Assembly (NCBI GenBank): GCA_050916095.1
Contig: CP050901.1
Location: 744,001-808,000 of the forward strand
Direction: 5' to 3'
DNA length: 64,000 nt
From: JANPCX01 sp050916095
GTDB taxonomy: Bacteria > Pseudomonadota > Gammaproteobacteria > Burkholderiales > Burkholderiaceae_C
Part shown: one piece after another, positions 17,048 through 24,918 of the stretch
Numbering within the stretch: position 1 is the stretch's first letter
Layout of the letters: each line of letters opens with the position of its first letter
The notes under the pieces: generated by a model
Seen by the model: the letters and a program-made list of their open reading frames with translations, nothing else
Told to the model about the DNA's origin: nothing
Databases searched by the model: none
Made by a program: the position numbers and the translations under genes

Positions 17048-19144
17048 TTAGGTCTGCTTGAGTGATGCTGACTTCTCGCCCAGAGTCATCCCGAGCATCA
17101 GAAAAAAGAACATCAAAAAGCCGATGCGTGGGACGTCCAAGACGCTGCTCACGAGTCCCACTGTCAATACGCCTGCGACGCTGGCCAGGAGCGCAGGAAC
17201 CAGTCCACCGCCTTGTTCGTCTGGCAGGGCCAAGGCCCGGATCAGTCCGCGCACGGCCACAACCGCCAGGGCTGCGAATACCAGCAAGCCAAGCAAGCCC
17301 CGTTCTATCAACAGCTCCAGCATCAAGTTGTCGGTGTGCCAGGGCAGGTAAAAACGCTGGGCACTAGGAAACCAGTGTGCCAATCCGGCAGCGAAATCGC
17401 CGTTGCGCAGCAAGGATTGGCCCTGTGGGCTCACGAGTTCTACACCGCGCAGCGCCACGCTTTTTTGGACGTCCAGCACCGCCACCGAAAACACGGCGCT
17501 GCGCGACGCCCACCAAGCGCCCGGATCCAAGTGCGGACCGCGCAGCAGGCGTGTGAGCTCGGTCCAGTTGTCTGTAGACGCTGGCACACGGACTACTGCG
17601 GTTTGGCAATTTCTGTCGTACAGCAAGTGTTTTTCACAGACCCGCAGCAAGAGGGACGTGGGTTGTGCCGCTTGTAGGTTCAAACGCACGCTGTACCGGC
17701 CGGTGGAGGTCAAAGGCACACGCTGGGTGATGGAGAAAAGCCCGCCCAAGTCGTCTCGATGACGCGGCCCCTCCAAAATGATGTGCGCTGTGTTCGTACC
17801 CGTGGCCAAACGCAACCGACCCGAGAAGTCTCGGTTTGGGTCAGAGGCTGCGTAGGCGGCGGGAAACCGCCCCGCGCCGAAGCCGATCAACCAATCGCGC
17901 GGTGTTTGCAGCAAACCCAGGCCGTGCTGCCAATGGGCCATTCGGTTGTCCAGGTCGGCCGGGCCTTCTTCCAGCCGTTTGTTCATGAAGGAGTCTCCGC
18001 CTAACACCGCTGCGATCTCAATCAACAACACGGTACCTAAAACTAAACTGGCTGGCAGCCGCCAGCCTTGATGCTGCGAGCGCCATTTGAGCCAAGCTGC
18101 CAGAGTCGAGAGAATCAGTGCGCACAACACGGCACCCCATGTGCCTGCAGCTTCAAACGACAACAGCAGCAAACCTGCGCAAGCGCACAGCGTCAGCAGT
18201 ACCAGGCAGCCGCGCGCCAACCAACGCATTCCCGGGGATGCCTTGCCTTGCCACGTGAGTTGCGTATACCGGGCCAGCAACCACACCAACAGGCCAACCA
18301 GCACAGCGAGGTAAACGCCGCGTGCAAAGGTGGTGAGGCAGGCATAGGTCACGCCGACTGCCAGCAGGCTGGACAAGCCCCACGCCATGCCCTGGTTGCG
18401 CCACAGCGCCCACACCGCAAAAGGAGTGGCCAAGGCCAGATAGGCGTCAATGGCTGCGCCGCCGACGTGCATGTCCCAAAAGAGGGCAGTGGTTCGGTAG
18501 TGGCTGACAAAGTCCGTCAAGCCAGGGTAGGCCAGTCGTTCATTGATGGCCACCAAGCTGACCACGGACAGCCCCACCACCATGCCAACGCCAATTCGGT
18601 TCAAAGTGGCTAGCGGTGCGTTCATGAGGCTGTGACGCAACCATGGCCACAACAAAACGGCCCAGAGCCAGGCCTTGCTGGCCCGCAAGGCCCACATGCT
18701 GTCTTCGTGGGAAGCGAACAGATCCCAGCGCCCACCACCTGCGGCGTGCATGCCCCAGACGGTGCTGCCCACGCCAAAAGCAAGCAACCCCGCGACGATG
18801 GTGAGGTGTTGGATTGGAGGGGCTGCTCGTTGAAGTACGGGCTGGTGCGAAAAGCGCTGGTGCGTAAGAAGCGCGCTGAGTGTTGCCAATATCAGCAGAT
18901 CGAATTCCTCGAACACCAACCAGCCCGTCCAGGGCGACAGGTTGGCCAATGGCAGTGCAGCCGGCAGTGCCCAAAGCCAAATCTGGGGTCGCCAGACCAG
19001 CAGCATGGTCCATAGCAACCACAGTGAGACCATGGCCGTGGGCCACAGCGGGTGTTGTGTGGCCAAGCCCAGGCCCAGCGCCACACAGGCCAGCAGCAGA
19101 AGTATTTGCGCTCTGCCTAAAAATGATTCGTGGCGTGTGACCAA
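17048..19144 (-). CDS. O-antigen ligase/polymerase-like membrane protein with embedded extracytoplasmic domain
   Basis: A 698-residue inner-membrane protein with about a dozen hydrophobic segments and the RGLLGL-type end seen in WaaL/Wzy-fold proteins, which transfer or polymerise undecaprenyl-linked glycans in the periplasm. Early on it has PWTGWLVFEEFDLL. Between the penultimate membrane segments, about residues 440-620, lies a long beta-rich insert with CEKHLLY at about 502-508 and LLRNGDF, resembling a carbohydrate-binding sandwich. The same architecture and the same two signatures occur in the 859-residue protein at 51122-53701, so the two are paralogues. It is followed at 28 nt upstream by the protease gene in the same direction. 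The exact substrate is unknown. Confidence 0.8.
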   Translation of the reverse strand: MVTRHESFLGRAQILLLLACVALGLGLATQHPLWPTAMVSLWLLWTMLLVWRPQIWLWALPAALPLANLSPWTGWLVFEEFDLLILATLSALLTHQRFSHQPVLQRAAPPIQHLTIVAGLLAFGVGSTVWGMHAAGGGRWDLFASHEDSMWALRASKAWLWAVLLWPWLRHSLMNAPLATLNRIGVGMVVGLSVVSLVAINERLAYPGLTDFVSHYRTTALFWDMHVGGAAIDAYLALATPFAVWALWRNQGMAWGLSSLLAVGVTYACLTTFARGVYLAVLVGLLVWLLARYTQLTWQGKASPGMRWLARGCLVLLTLCACAGLLLLSFEAAGTWGAVLCALILSTLAAWLKWRSQHQGWRLPASLVLGTVLLIEIAAVLGGDSFMNKRLEEGPADLDNRMAHWQHGLGLLQTPRDWLIGFGAGRFPAAYAASDPNRDFSGRLRLATGTNTAHIILEGPRHRDDLGGLFSITQRVPLTSTGRYSVRLNLQAAQPTSLLLRVCEKHLLYDRNCQTAVVRVPASTDNWTELTRLLRGPHLDPGAWWASRSAVFSVAVLDVQKSVALRGVELVSPQGQSLLRNGDFAAGLAHWFPSAQRFYLPWHTDNLMLELLIERGLLGLLVFAALAVVAVRGLIRALALPDEQGGGLVPALLASVAGVLTVGLVSSVLDVPRIGFLMFFFLMLGMTLGEKSASLKQT

Positions 19145-19171
19145 AACAGAATCTGATGGGTGAGGAGCTAA

Positions 19172-19948
19172 TTAGCGCCGTTCCAGCAGCTCGGTCACAA
19201 AACGAACTGGAATGGCGTAGGTGATGCCCGAAGGGTTGCTGAGGGCCGACTCTTTGCTGCTTCTGACCACGACAGAATTGATCACGCCAATGACCTCTCC
19301 CGTCTCAACGCTCAGGAGCGGGCCGCCGCTGTTGCCAGGGTAGGCGGTGGCGTCCAGTTGGTAGATGTCGTAGCTGCCCTCACGCAAGCGAAGAATGGCT
19401 TGAGGGTTGAGTTGCTGTGCGCTGGCCATGGGCGGCGCAATGGCCGTGACGGATGAGACGATGCCGCGGTGGGTTACCGGCGAGTAGCCCAATGCGCCGC
19501 CTATAGGAAATCCAATGAAGGCGACCGCTGTGCCTTCTGGCGCATAGGCTGGTTTGCCCAGCGTGAGTGCTGGAACGGGTGATCCTTCTATTCGCAGCCA
19601 AGCCAGATCGCGGTTTCTGTCCACGCTGACCACGGTGGCGACGCGCATCTCCAAGCCTCCAGGCCTTCCCAGCAGTTGTACGACCAACTGGCGCACGACC
19701 GTCGGGTTCGAGGGGGCTTCTGGAAGTACATGCGCGTTGGTGATCACCGTGGTCCCATCCCCTACGACAAACCCAGTGCCACGCAAGTTAAAGCGCGGGT
19801 TGTCTGTGGGGCTGTGGGTGCCCACAATCACCACGCTGGGTTTGGCTTTGGTGATTAAGTCGACGAGGCTGGCTTGGCTGATGCTGCATGCGGTGAGGCC
19901 AAACACCAAAACAGCGGCATTCTTGAAAAATCGCGAGATGATCGACAT
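19172..19948 (-). CDS. trypsin-like serine protease (exported)
   Basis: A 258-residue S1-family protease without a PDZ domain. The N-terminus is a signal sequence with a possible lipobox LTAC (Cys21) or a signal peptidase I site after SQA, so it acts in the periplasm or at a membrane. The catalytic triad is visible: His73 in ITNAHV, Asp114 in RDLAWL, and Ser207 in GNSGGP. Its gene is directly upstream of the ligase gene on the same strand, so both may be one transcript. It could process exported proteins at the cell surface; no substrate is evident. The region upstream (19949-20553) holds the MITE-like element and no gene. Confidence 0.88.
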   Translation of the reverse strand: MSIISRFFKNAAVLVFGLTACSISQASLVDLITKAKPSVVIVGTHSPTDNPRFNLRGTGFVVGDGTTVITNAHVLPEAPSNPTVVRQLVVQLLGRPGGLEMRVATVVSVDRNRDLAWLRIEGSPVPALTLGKPAYAPEGTAVAFIGFPIGGALGYSPVTHRGIVSSVTAIAPPMASAQQLNPQAILRLREGSYDIYQLDATAYPGNSGGPLLSVETGEVIGVINSVVVRSSKESALSNPSGITYAIPVRFVTELLERR

Positions 19949-20100
19949 GGTTGCTCCAGTTGGCGCTGTCTTGGTTTACCGGCAGTTGGAACCGCCACGA
20001 GGCTGTCAGTGGCAGCCAGACAGGGGTGAGCATGATGCCGCATTCCCCTGTGTGGGTACTTGGGATGGCGCAACGGCGAATAAAAGCGCTTCAGGCCTAG

Positions 20101-20483
20101 CCCGGATATTTCACCGGGGACGCGCCCGAGTGGGCGGAGATGCGGTGCGCTGGCAAGGGTGTAGCAGGGCTTTCGGACAGCGTGCTGTCCGCCTGCGGAA
20201 CGACCCGCGCCTGCAAGCGCGGGTGCGCCCTGCAAGGGTGACGACGCTGCGGGCTCGTGCCCGCGAGGCTGAGACTGGACACAAACAGTCCTTGGGGACT
20301 GTTTGTGCCTGACGAAGGCCAAAGCCTCTGGCTTTGGCGGAGCAACGCGGAAAGCAGGCCGCATCACCGCTCAATCGGGTGCGTAGCGCTCGGACCAAAT
20401 TGGATTTGGTGCTCGAAGCCAGGAAAGTGAGCATTCATGCGGTGTTGCGGGACATAGGAGAGCGACCTGGTGAAATATTCGGG
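20101..20483. mobile_element. MITE-like non-autonomous element, 383 bp, with target duplication CTAG
   Basis: The ends are inverted repeats: CCCGGATATTTCACCGGG at 20101-20118 and its reverse complement with two mismatches at 20466-20483 (16 of 18 match). CTAG flanks both ends (20097-20100 and 20484-20487). Inside are three perfect hairpins: CGGACAGC pair (20174-20191), CACAAACAGTCC pair (20280-20307) and GCCAAAGCC pair (20318-20338). No transposase gene is present. The ends resemble those I associate with IS1380-type elements, but the parent element cannot be named with certainty. Confidence 0.8.
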
Positions 20484-20553
20484 CTAGAACTGCGCCTTGC
20501 CATACGCACGAAGCAGCACTTTCATCTTGTTCCGTTATCTCTGTGTCGCAGTA

Positions 20554-21033
20554 CTAGCCGAGGCTCTTGCCTTGTCGAAGCGTTGAGATCAGCCCTTTGG
20601 CTCCCGCCTCGCATAAGTCCAAAACCCGCTCAAAACCTTGAGCGCTGCCGTAGTAGGGGTCCGGTACTTCGTCGTCTTCAATCTCGGTGGCATAGTCCAA
20701 AAACAGGTGGAGCTTGTGTTGATGCAATGCAGGGCACAGGGCCTGCAAGCTTTTCAGGTTTTGTTTGTCCATTGCCAGGATTAAATTGAAACGCTCGAAG
20801 TCACTGTCCACAATGCGGCGAGCACGGTCGTCACCAGGTTCGTAACCGCGCCGAGCCAGTGCCGCGCGTGCACGAGAATCACTTCGCTGCCCGGCCATGC
20901 CTGCGTGCGTGCCAGCGGACTCCACATGCAATCCAGGCAAGCCGGCTTGCAGTTCGGCGTGGTGCCTAAGCACCACTTGCGCCATCGGCGAGCGGCAAAT
21001 ATTTCCCAAACAAACGGTCAAGACATGGATCAT
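20554..21033 (-). CDS. low-molecular-weight protein tyrosine phosphatase
   Basis: A 159-residue phosphatase starting at MIHVLTVCLGNICRSP; the frame extends upstream without conserved sequence. The active-site loop C8-LGNIC-R14-S15 and the general-acid Asp125 in PDPYYG are in place. Enzymes of this family (Wzb/PtpA) remove phosphate from tyrosine autokinases that control capsule and exopolysaccharide polymerisation. A BY-kinase with a tyrosine-rich tail is encoded 2.8 kb away at 23867, a likely partner. The gene is divergent from the export operon. Confidence 0.93.
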   Translation of the reverse strand: MIHVLTVCLGNICRSPMAQVVLRHHAELQAGLPGLHVESAGTHAGMAGQRSDSRARAALARRGYEPGDDRARRIVDSDFERFNLILAMDKQNLKSLQALCPALHQHKLHLFLDYATEIEDDEVPDPYYGSAQGFERVLDLCEAGAKGLISTLRQGKSLG

Positions 21034-21148
21034 GGGCGTGCAGGATACTGCACCGAGGTGGCCACGCTGTTGTTGGGCTGTGATCGATTCAAGGGCGAGC
21101 TTTTGGAGGCTTTGTCGCCTATTGATCCGGCCTGATGAAGTCTCCACG

Positions 21149-21240
21149 CCCGTTCGACTGAGCTCAGGCCTAAAGGCAATGTCCAAGCCCAGGTTGCGCG
21201 TGCTGCCCTTGGCAAGCGCAGGGCGAACGGTTCAGGCTTC
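21149..21240. repeat. degenerate palindromic repeat pair
   Basis: CCCGTTCGACTGAGCTCAGG near 21149 and GCAGGGCGAACGG near 21217 are half-copies of the TTCGACAGGCTCAG-type family, spaced as in a decayed two-copy insertion upstream of the phosphatase gene. Assignment is by eye. Confidence 0.45.
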
Positions 21241-21336
21241 ATTGGGCTGAATCGATAACACCAAAGCATGAAAATCAAGTGACTACTTGAACGCGACTCT
21301 AGTTTTCGACGAACGGCTGTGTGCGTGATTTATTCG

Positions 21337-21504
21337 CCCAAACTGGACATTTACAGTTTGGCCCCTTGCTCAAGGGATGGTCAAAGGGCGGCTGGCATTG
21401 TCCAATCGCGAGCGAAATCAGACCTGCGGGGCTCCTATTCTCGGATTGGCGCTGTTACAACGAGTGCTAGCGCATACATAATCCGACTCTTAGTTTTGTA
21501 TGCG
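21337..21504 (+). promoter_or_regulatory. candidate regulatory region of the exopolysaccharide operon
   Basis: Two perfect inverted repeats precede the operon: CCAAACTG-N8-CAGTTTGG (21338-21361) and CGCATACA-N18-TGTATGCG (21471-21504). A weak sigma70-like pair, TTACAA (21455-21460) and CATAAT (21477-21482) with a 16-bp spacer, overlaps the second repeat, which could then act as an operator. No sigma54 box with correct spacing was found. The rest of 21034-21590 shows no gene. Confidence 0.4.
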
Positions 21505-21590
21505 TTAGGGCAGTCCTTGGGAACGGACGGTTTCCCCAACTGTCGCCGCCACATCCATCGTTTTTGCATCTCAAGAGGTGAGTTTTGAAC

Positions 21591-22193
21591 ATGTTACTGA
21601 AATCGCTTTTACTGGGACTGTTGGTGGCTCTGTTGTCTGCTTGCGGTTCGGCCAAGTACCCACCGGCCCCGCTTTCGGCTTCAACGGACGATTACAACTA
21701 CATCGTCGGTCCAGGTGACTCGCTGAACATCATTGTTTGGCGCAACCCTGAGTTGTCTTTGAGTGTGCCAGTTCGTCCTGATGGCAAGGTCTCTACCCCG
21801 TTGGTGGACGAGTTGGTGGCGCAAGGGAAAAATTCCAACCAAATCGCTCGCGAGGTCGAAAAGCAACTGAGCAAGTACGTTCGAGACCCGGTGGTCACCG
21901 TCATCGTGACTGGCTTTGTTGGTCCTTACAGTGAACAGATTCGCGTGGTGGGTGAGGCGGCCAAGCCCCAGTTCCTGGCTTACAAGCAAAAAATGACCTT
22001 GTTGGACGTGATGATCGCTGTGGGAGGCCTCACTGATTTTGCGGCTGGCAACAAGGCGACCATCGTGCGCAGTGGTGAAGGCTCCAAGCAGTATTCAGTT
22101 CGGTTGAGTGATTTGATCAAACGAGGCGATGTGTCTGCCAATGTGGAAATGAAACCGGGCGACATCCTGATCATCCCGCAGAGCTTCTTCTAA
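21591..22193 (+). CDS. XrtA-associated polysaccharide export lipoprotein (Wza/BexD-like)
   Basis: A 200-residue outer-membrane-associated export protein. A TTG two codons upstream is possible, but the ATG at 21591 has better spacing to AGAGGTGA (21574-21581). A short hydrophobic N-terminus ends in a lipobox LSAC (Cys18). The Poly_export domain follows (YIVGPGDSLNIIVWRNPEL, about residues 38-56) and then a SLBB-like part (VVGEAAKPQFL, LLDVMIAVGGL). It lacks the long C-terminal helix region of full Wza, as is usual for PEP-CTERM locus members. It is the first gene of the 24-kb plus-strand operon and would form the periplasmic/outer-membrane channel collar. Confidence 0.92.
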   Translation: MLLKSLLLGLLVALLSACGSAKYPPAPLSASTDDYNYIVGPGDSLNIIVWRNPELSLSVPVRPDGKVSTPLVDELVAQGKNSNQIAREVEKQLSKYVRDPVVTVIVTGFVGPYSEQIRVVGEAAKPQFLAYKQKMTLLDVMIAVGGLTDFAAGNKATIVRSGEGSKQYSVRLSDLIKRGDVSANVEMKPGDILIIPQSFF

Positions 22194-22277
22194 TCGCGAC
22201 GCGGGTACTGGCATGCGCACTCTTGGCGCTTGCCGCCCCCATCATCTATTGACAGATCCCTTGAGCTACGCCAAACG

Positions 22278-23870
22278 ATGGAAGAGTTGATTAACCAGGT
22301 ATCCGCGATCGTTCGCGGCATGTGGAAATTCAGGTGGCAAGGCATCCTTGCCGCCTGGGTCATTGCTGCAATTGGTGTGGTGGTCGTGCTGCGGGTCCCT
22401 GACCGTTATGAGGCCTCTGCACGGGTGTTCGTTGATACGCAGTCCATCTTGAAGCCTTTGATGTCGGGTTTGGCCGTGCAACCGAATGTGGAGCAGCAAG
22501 TGGTGATGCTTAGCCGCACCCTGATCAGCCGCCCGAATGTGGAAAAACTCGTTCGCATGGCGGATTTGGATTTGAAGAACAACTCCAAAGCGCAGCAAGA
22601 AGCATTGATCGAGCAGTTGACCAAGACGCTGGCGATTCAAAGTACTGGGCGTGACAACCTTTATACGCTCTCATTCCGCGATTCCGACCCACAGAAAGCC
22701 CAGCGTGTGATTCAGTCCTTGGTTTCCATCTTTGTGGAATCGAGCTTGGGTGCCAACCGCAAAGACACCGCTTCTGCCAAAGTTTTTTTGGATGAACAGA
22801 TCAAGGGTTACGAAACCAAGCTCGAAGAGGCCGAGGCGCGACTCAAAGAATTCAGAATCAAAAACTTGTCCCTGCAAAGCGCTGATGGCAAGGACTCCAC
22901 GGCTCGTCTGGCGGAGATGAGCAATCAGTTGGATGCGGCGCGGCTGCAGCTGCGTGAAGCGGAGAATGCGCGTGATGCCGCCAAAGCACAGCTGGCCACC
23001 GAGCGCAACCAGAGCGCGGACGTGCTGACCAAGAGTTTGTTGCAAGAATCGGCCCTGTCCATCTCAACGCCTGAGATCGATGCCCGCATTGAAGCGCAAA
23101 GGCGTAACTTGGACGGGTTGTTGCAGCGATACACAGAGCAGCATCCTGAGGTCATCAGCACCCGGCGCTTGATCAAGGATTTGGAAGATCAAAAGAAGAA
23201 AGAGATGCAAGACCTGCGCAAGTCGGCGATTGCATCGGCAACCGGGGTCTCTCCGGGTCAAAGCAACAGCCTGGCTGCGCAAGAACTGAACCGCGTGATG
23301 GCCATGGCCGAGGTTCAGGTGGCTTCGTTGCGTGCGCGGGTGTCTGAGTATTCCGCACGCTACAGCCAGGCCCTGAGCATCATGAAAACTTCGCCTCAAA
23401 TCGAAGCAGAGGCGGCCCAGCTCAACCGTGACTACGCCATCCACAAGAAAAACTACGAAGACTTGGTGTCGCGTCGTGAGACTGCAGCCATGTCGGGTGA
23501 GTTGGAAGGTGCCTCAGGCGTTGCTGACTTTCGCCTGATTGACCCTCCGCGCGTGTCTCCTAAGCCTGTTTCTCCAAACCGGTTGTTGCTTTTCCCCTTG
23601 GCACTCGTCGCAGCGTTGGCGGCTGGCGGTTTTGTTGCATTTGCCATGAGCCAATTGAGGCCGGTTTATTTCTCAGCCAATGACCTGCGCATCAAGACCG
23701 ACTTGCCTCTCTTGGGTGTGGTCACCAAGGTCATGACCCCGGCTGCTAAACGCAAAGCGCGCGGCAGTTTGTTGCGGTTTTGCATTGCGTCAGGGAGTTT
23801 GGTTGGAGTGTTTGTTGTTGGAATGGTTGTGATGACGATCTTGACCCGCCATGTCGGAGCTTCTGTATGA
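22278..23870 (+). CDS. XrtA-associated chain-length determinant protein (Wzc N-terminal/Wzz-like)
   Basis: A 530-residue polysaccharide co-polymerase. The start MEELINQVSAIVRGMWKFR is chosen by similarity to the family; an upstream ATG at 22230 would add 16 unconserved residues. A transmembrane segment lies near residues 20-40, followed by the Wzz domain (YEASARVFVDTQS), long coiled coils (about 170-260 and 270-400), and two C-terminal membrane segments near 435-455 and 495-520. It matches the TIGR03007-type proteins of exosortase loci. Its stop overlaps the kinase start (ATGA), which fits the split Wzc arrangement with the kinase as a separate polypeptide. It controls glycan chain length in the inner membrane. 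Confidence 0.93.
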   Translation: MEELINQVSAIVRGMWKFRWQGILAAWVIAAIGVVVVLRVPDRYEASARVFVDTQSILKPLMSGLAVQPNVEQQVVMLSRTLISRPNVEKLVRMADLDLKNNSKAQQEALIEQLTKTLAIQSTGRDNLYTLSFRDSDPQKAQRVIQSLVSIFVESSLGANRKDTASAKVFLDEQIKGYETKLEEAEARLKEFRIKNLSLQSADGKDSTARLAEMSNQLDAARLQLREAENARDAAKAQLATERNQSADVLTKSLLQESALSISTPEIDARIEAQRRNLDGLLQRYTEQHPEVISTRRLIKDLEDQKKKEMQDLRKSAIASATGVSPGQSNSLAAQELNRVMAMAEVQVASLRARVSEYSARYSQALSIMKTSPQIEAEAAQLNRDYAIHKKNYEDLVSRRETAAMSGELEGASGVADFRLIDPPRVSPKPVSPNRLLLFPLALVAALAAGGFVAFAMSQLRPVYFSANDLRIKTDLPLLGVVTKVMTPAAKRKARGSLLRFCIASGSLVGVFVVGMVVMTILTRHVGASV

Positions 23871-24883
23871 GTAGCCTGATCGAACAAGCCGCTCAGCGTT
23901 TGGAGCAGTTGCGCCAAGCCGGTATCAGTGTGCCAGGCATGCCTGCATCAGCGCCGGTTCAAAGCGAGCCTGAACAACCACGCGCCGCCGCCGTTCCTGT
24001 TGAGGCACCTGTTGCCGCACAAGCCGTGCCGAGTCAAACCAGCGTGCCAACGGTGGCAACTGGACCGACTGAGCGGGCGACCAAGCTGCCTTTGTTTGGA
24101 GATGGCGCGGTAACGTCCAAGCGTGTCGATTTGAATTTGACTGCCCTGCACCAAGCTGGCTTTGTGACACCCATGGCGGAGCGCTCGCGCATGGCCGATC
24201 AGTACAGGGTGATCAAACGGCCCTTGATCAGCAATGCAATGGGAAAGGGGGCCGCAACGATCAACCATGCCAACCTCATCATGGTGACCAGCGCGCTGCC
24301 AGGCGAGGGTAAAACCTTCACGGCCATCAATTTGGCCATGAGCATTGCCGCAGAGCTGGATAACTCCGTGATGTTGGTGGATGCCGACGTGGCCCGTCCT
24401 TCTTTGCTGAGAACGTTTGGGCTACCCGTTGGACCCGGTTTGCTTGATTTGTTGCAGGGCCGGGCGCAGATGTCTGACGTGCTGTTGCGCACCAATGTTG
24501 ACAAACTCACTTTGTTGCCAAGCGGCCATCCGCAAGCGCGTGCCACTGAAATGTTGGCCAGTGATGCCATGCGGCAATTGTTGGATGACATGGCGCAGCG
24601 CTACTCCGACCGCATCATTATTTTTGACTCGCCGCCCCTTTTGCTCACCACAGAGGCGCGAGCTTTGGCGGCCCACATGGGCCAAATCGTTGTCGTGGTC
24701 CACGCTGGAAAGACGCTGCAGCGCGAAGTGCATCACGCGCTGTCAACGATTGAAGCATGCCCCGTGAAGCTCATGCTACTCAACCAGGCCACCGAAGACG
24801 CCACGGGCGATTACGGCTACGGCTATGGATATGGTTACGGTTACAGCAAAGAAAAAAATCAGGAGCCGGCCGCGACGTCCTGA
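23867..24883 (+). CDS. XrtA-associated tyrosine autokinase (BY-kinase)
   Basis: A 338-residue cytoplasmic kinase, the separate catalytic half of a Wzc-type system. After an Ala/Pro-rich N-terminus (residues 20-75), Walker A PGEGKT is at 145-150, the Walker A' motif MLVDADVARPS at about 169-179, and a Walker B-like IIIFDSPP near 246-253. The C-terminus is a strict Gly-Tyr alternation of six tyrosines followed by SKEKN, the expected autophosphorylation cluster. It is encoded by near-perfect 6-bp repeats and may vary in length between strains. The phosphatase at 20554 is a likely antagonist. Confidence 0.93.
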   Translation: MSSLIEQAAQRLEQLRQAGISVPGMPASAPVQSEPEQPRAAAVPVEAPVAAQAVPSQTSVPTVATGPTERATKLPLFGDGAVTSKRVDLNLTALHQAGFVTPMAERSRMADQYRVIKRPLISNAMGKGAATINHANLIMVTSALPGEGKTFTAINLAMSIAAELDNSVMLVDADVARPSLLRTFGLPVGPGLLDLLQGRAQMSDVLLRTNVDKLTLLPSGHPQARATEMLASDAMRQLLDDMAQRYSDRIIIFDSPPLLLTTEARALAAHMGQIVVVVHAGKTLQREVHHALSTIEACPVKLMLLNQATEDATGDYGYGYGYGYGYSKEKNQEPAATS

Positions 24884-24918
24884 GTCAACGGGACAAGCGC
24901 TCTCTTGTGAACGACACC

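Noticed and set aside
19855..20367. Open frames of 80-170 residues inside and around the MITE-like element
   Set aside because: They coincide with the hairpin-rich element and its flanks, lack start signals, and resemble over-called repeats.
21395..21420. Possible sigma54 promoter (TGGCATTGTCCAATCGC) upstream of the exopolysaccharide operon
   Set aside because: The GG and GC elements are not at the required 10-bp spacing and the TTGC half is missing.
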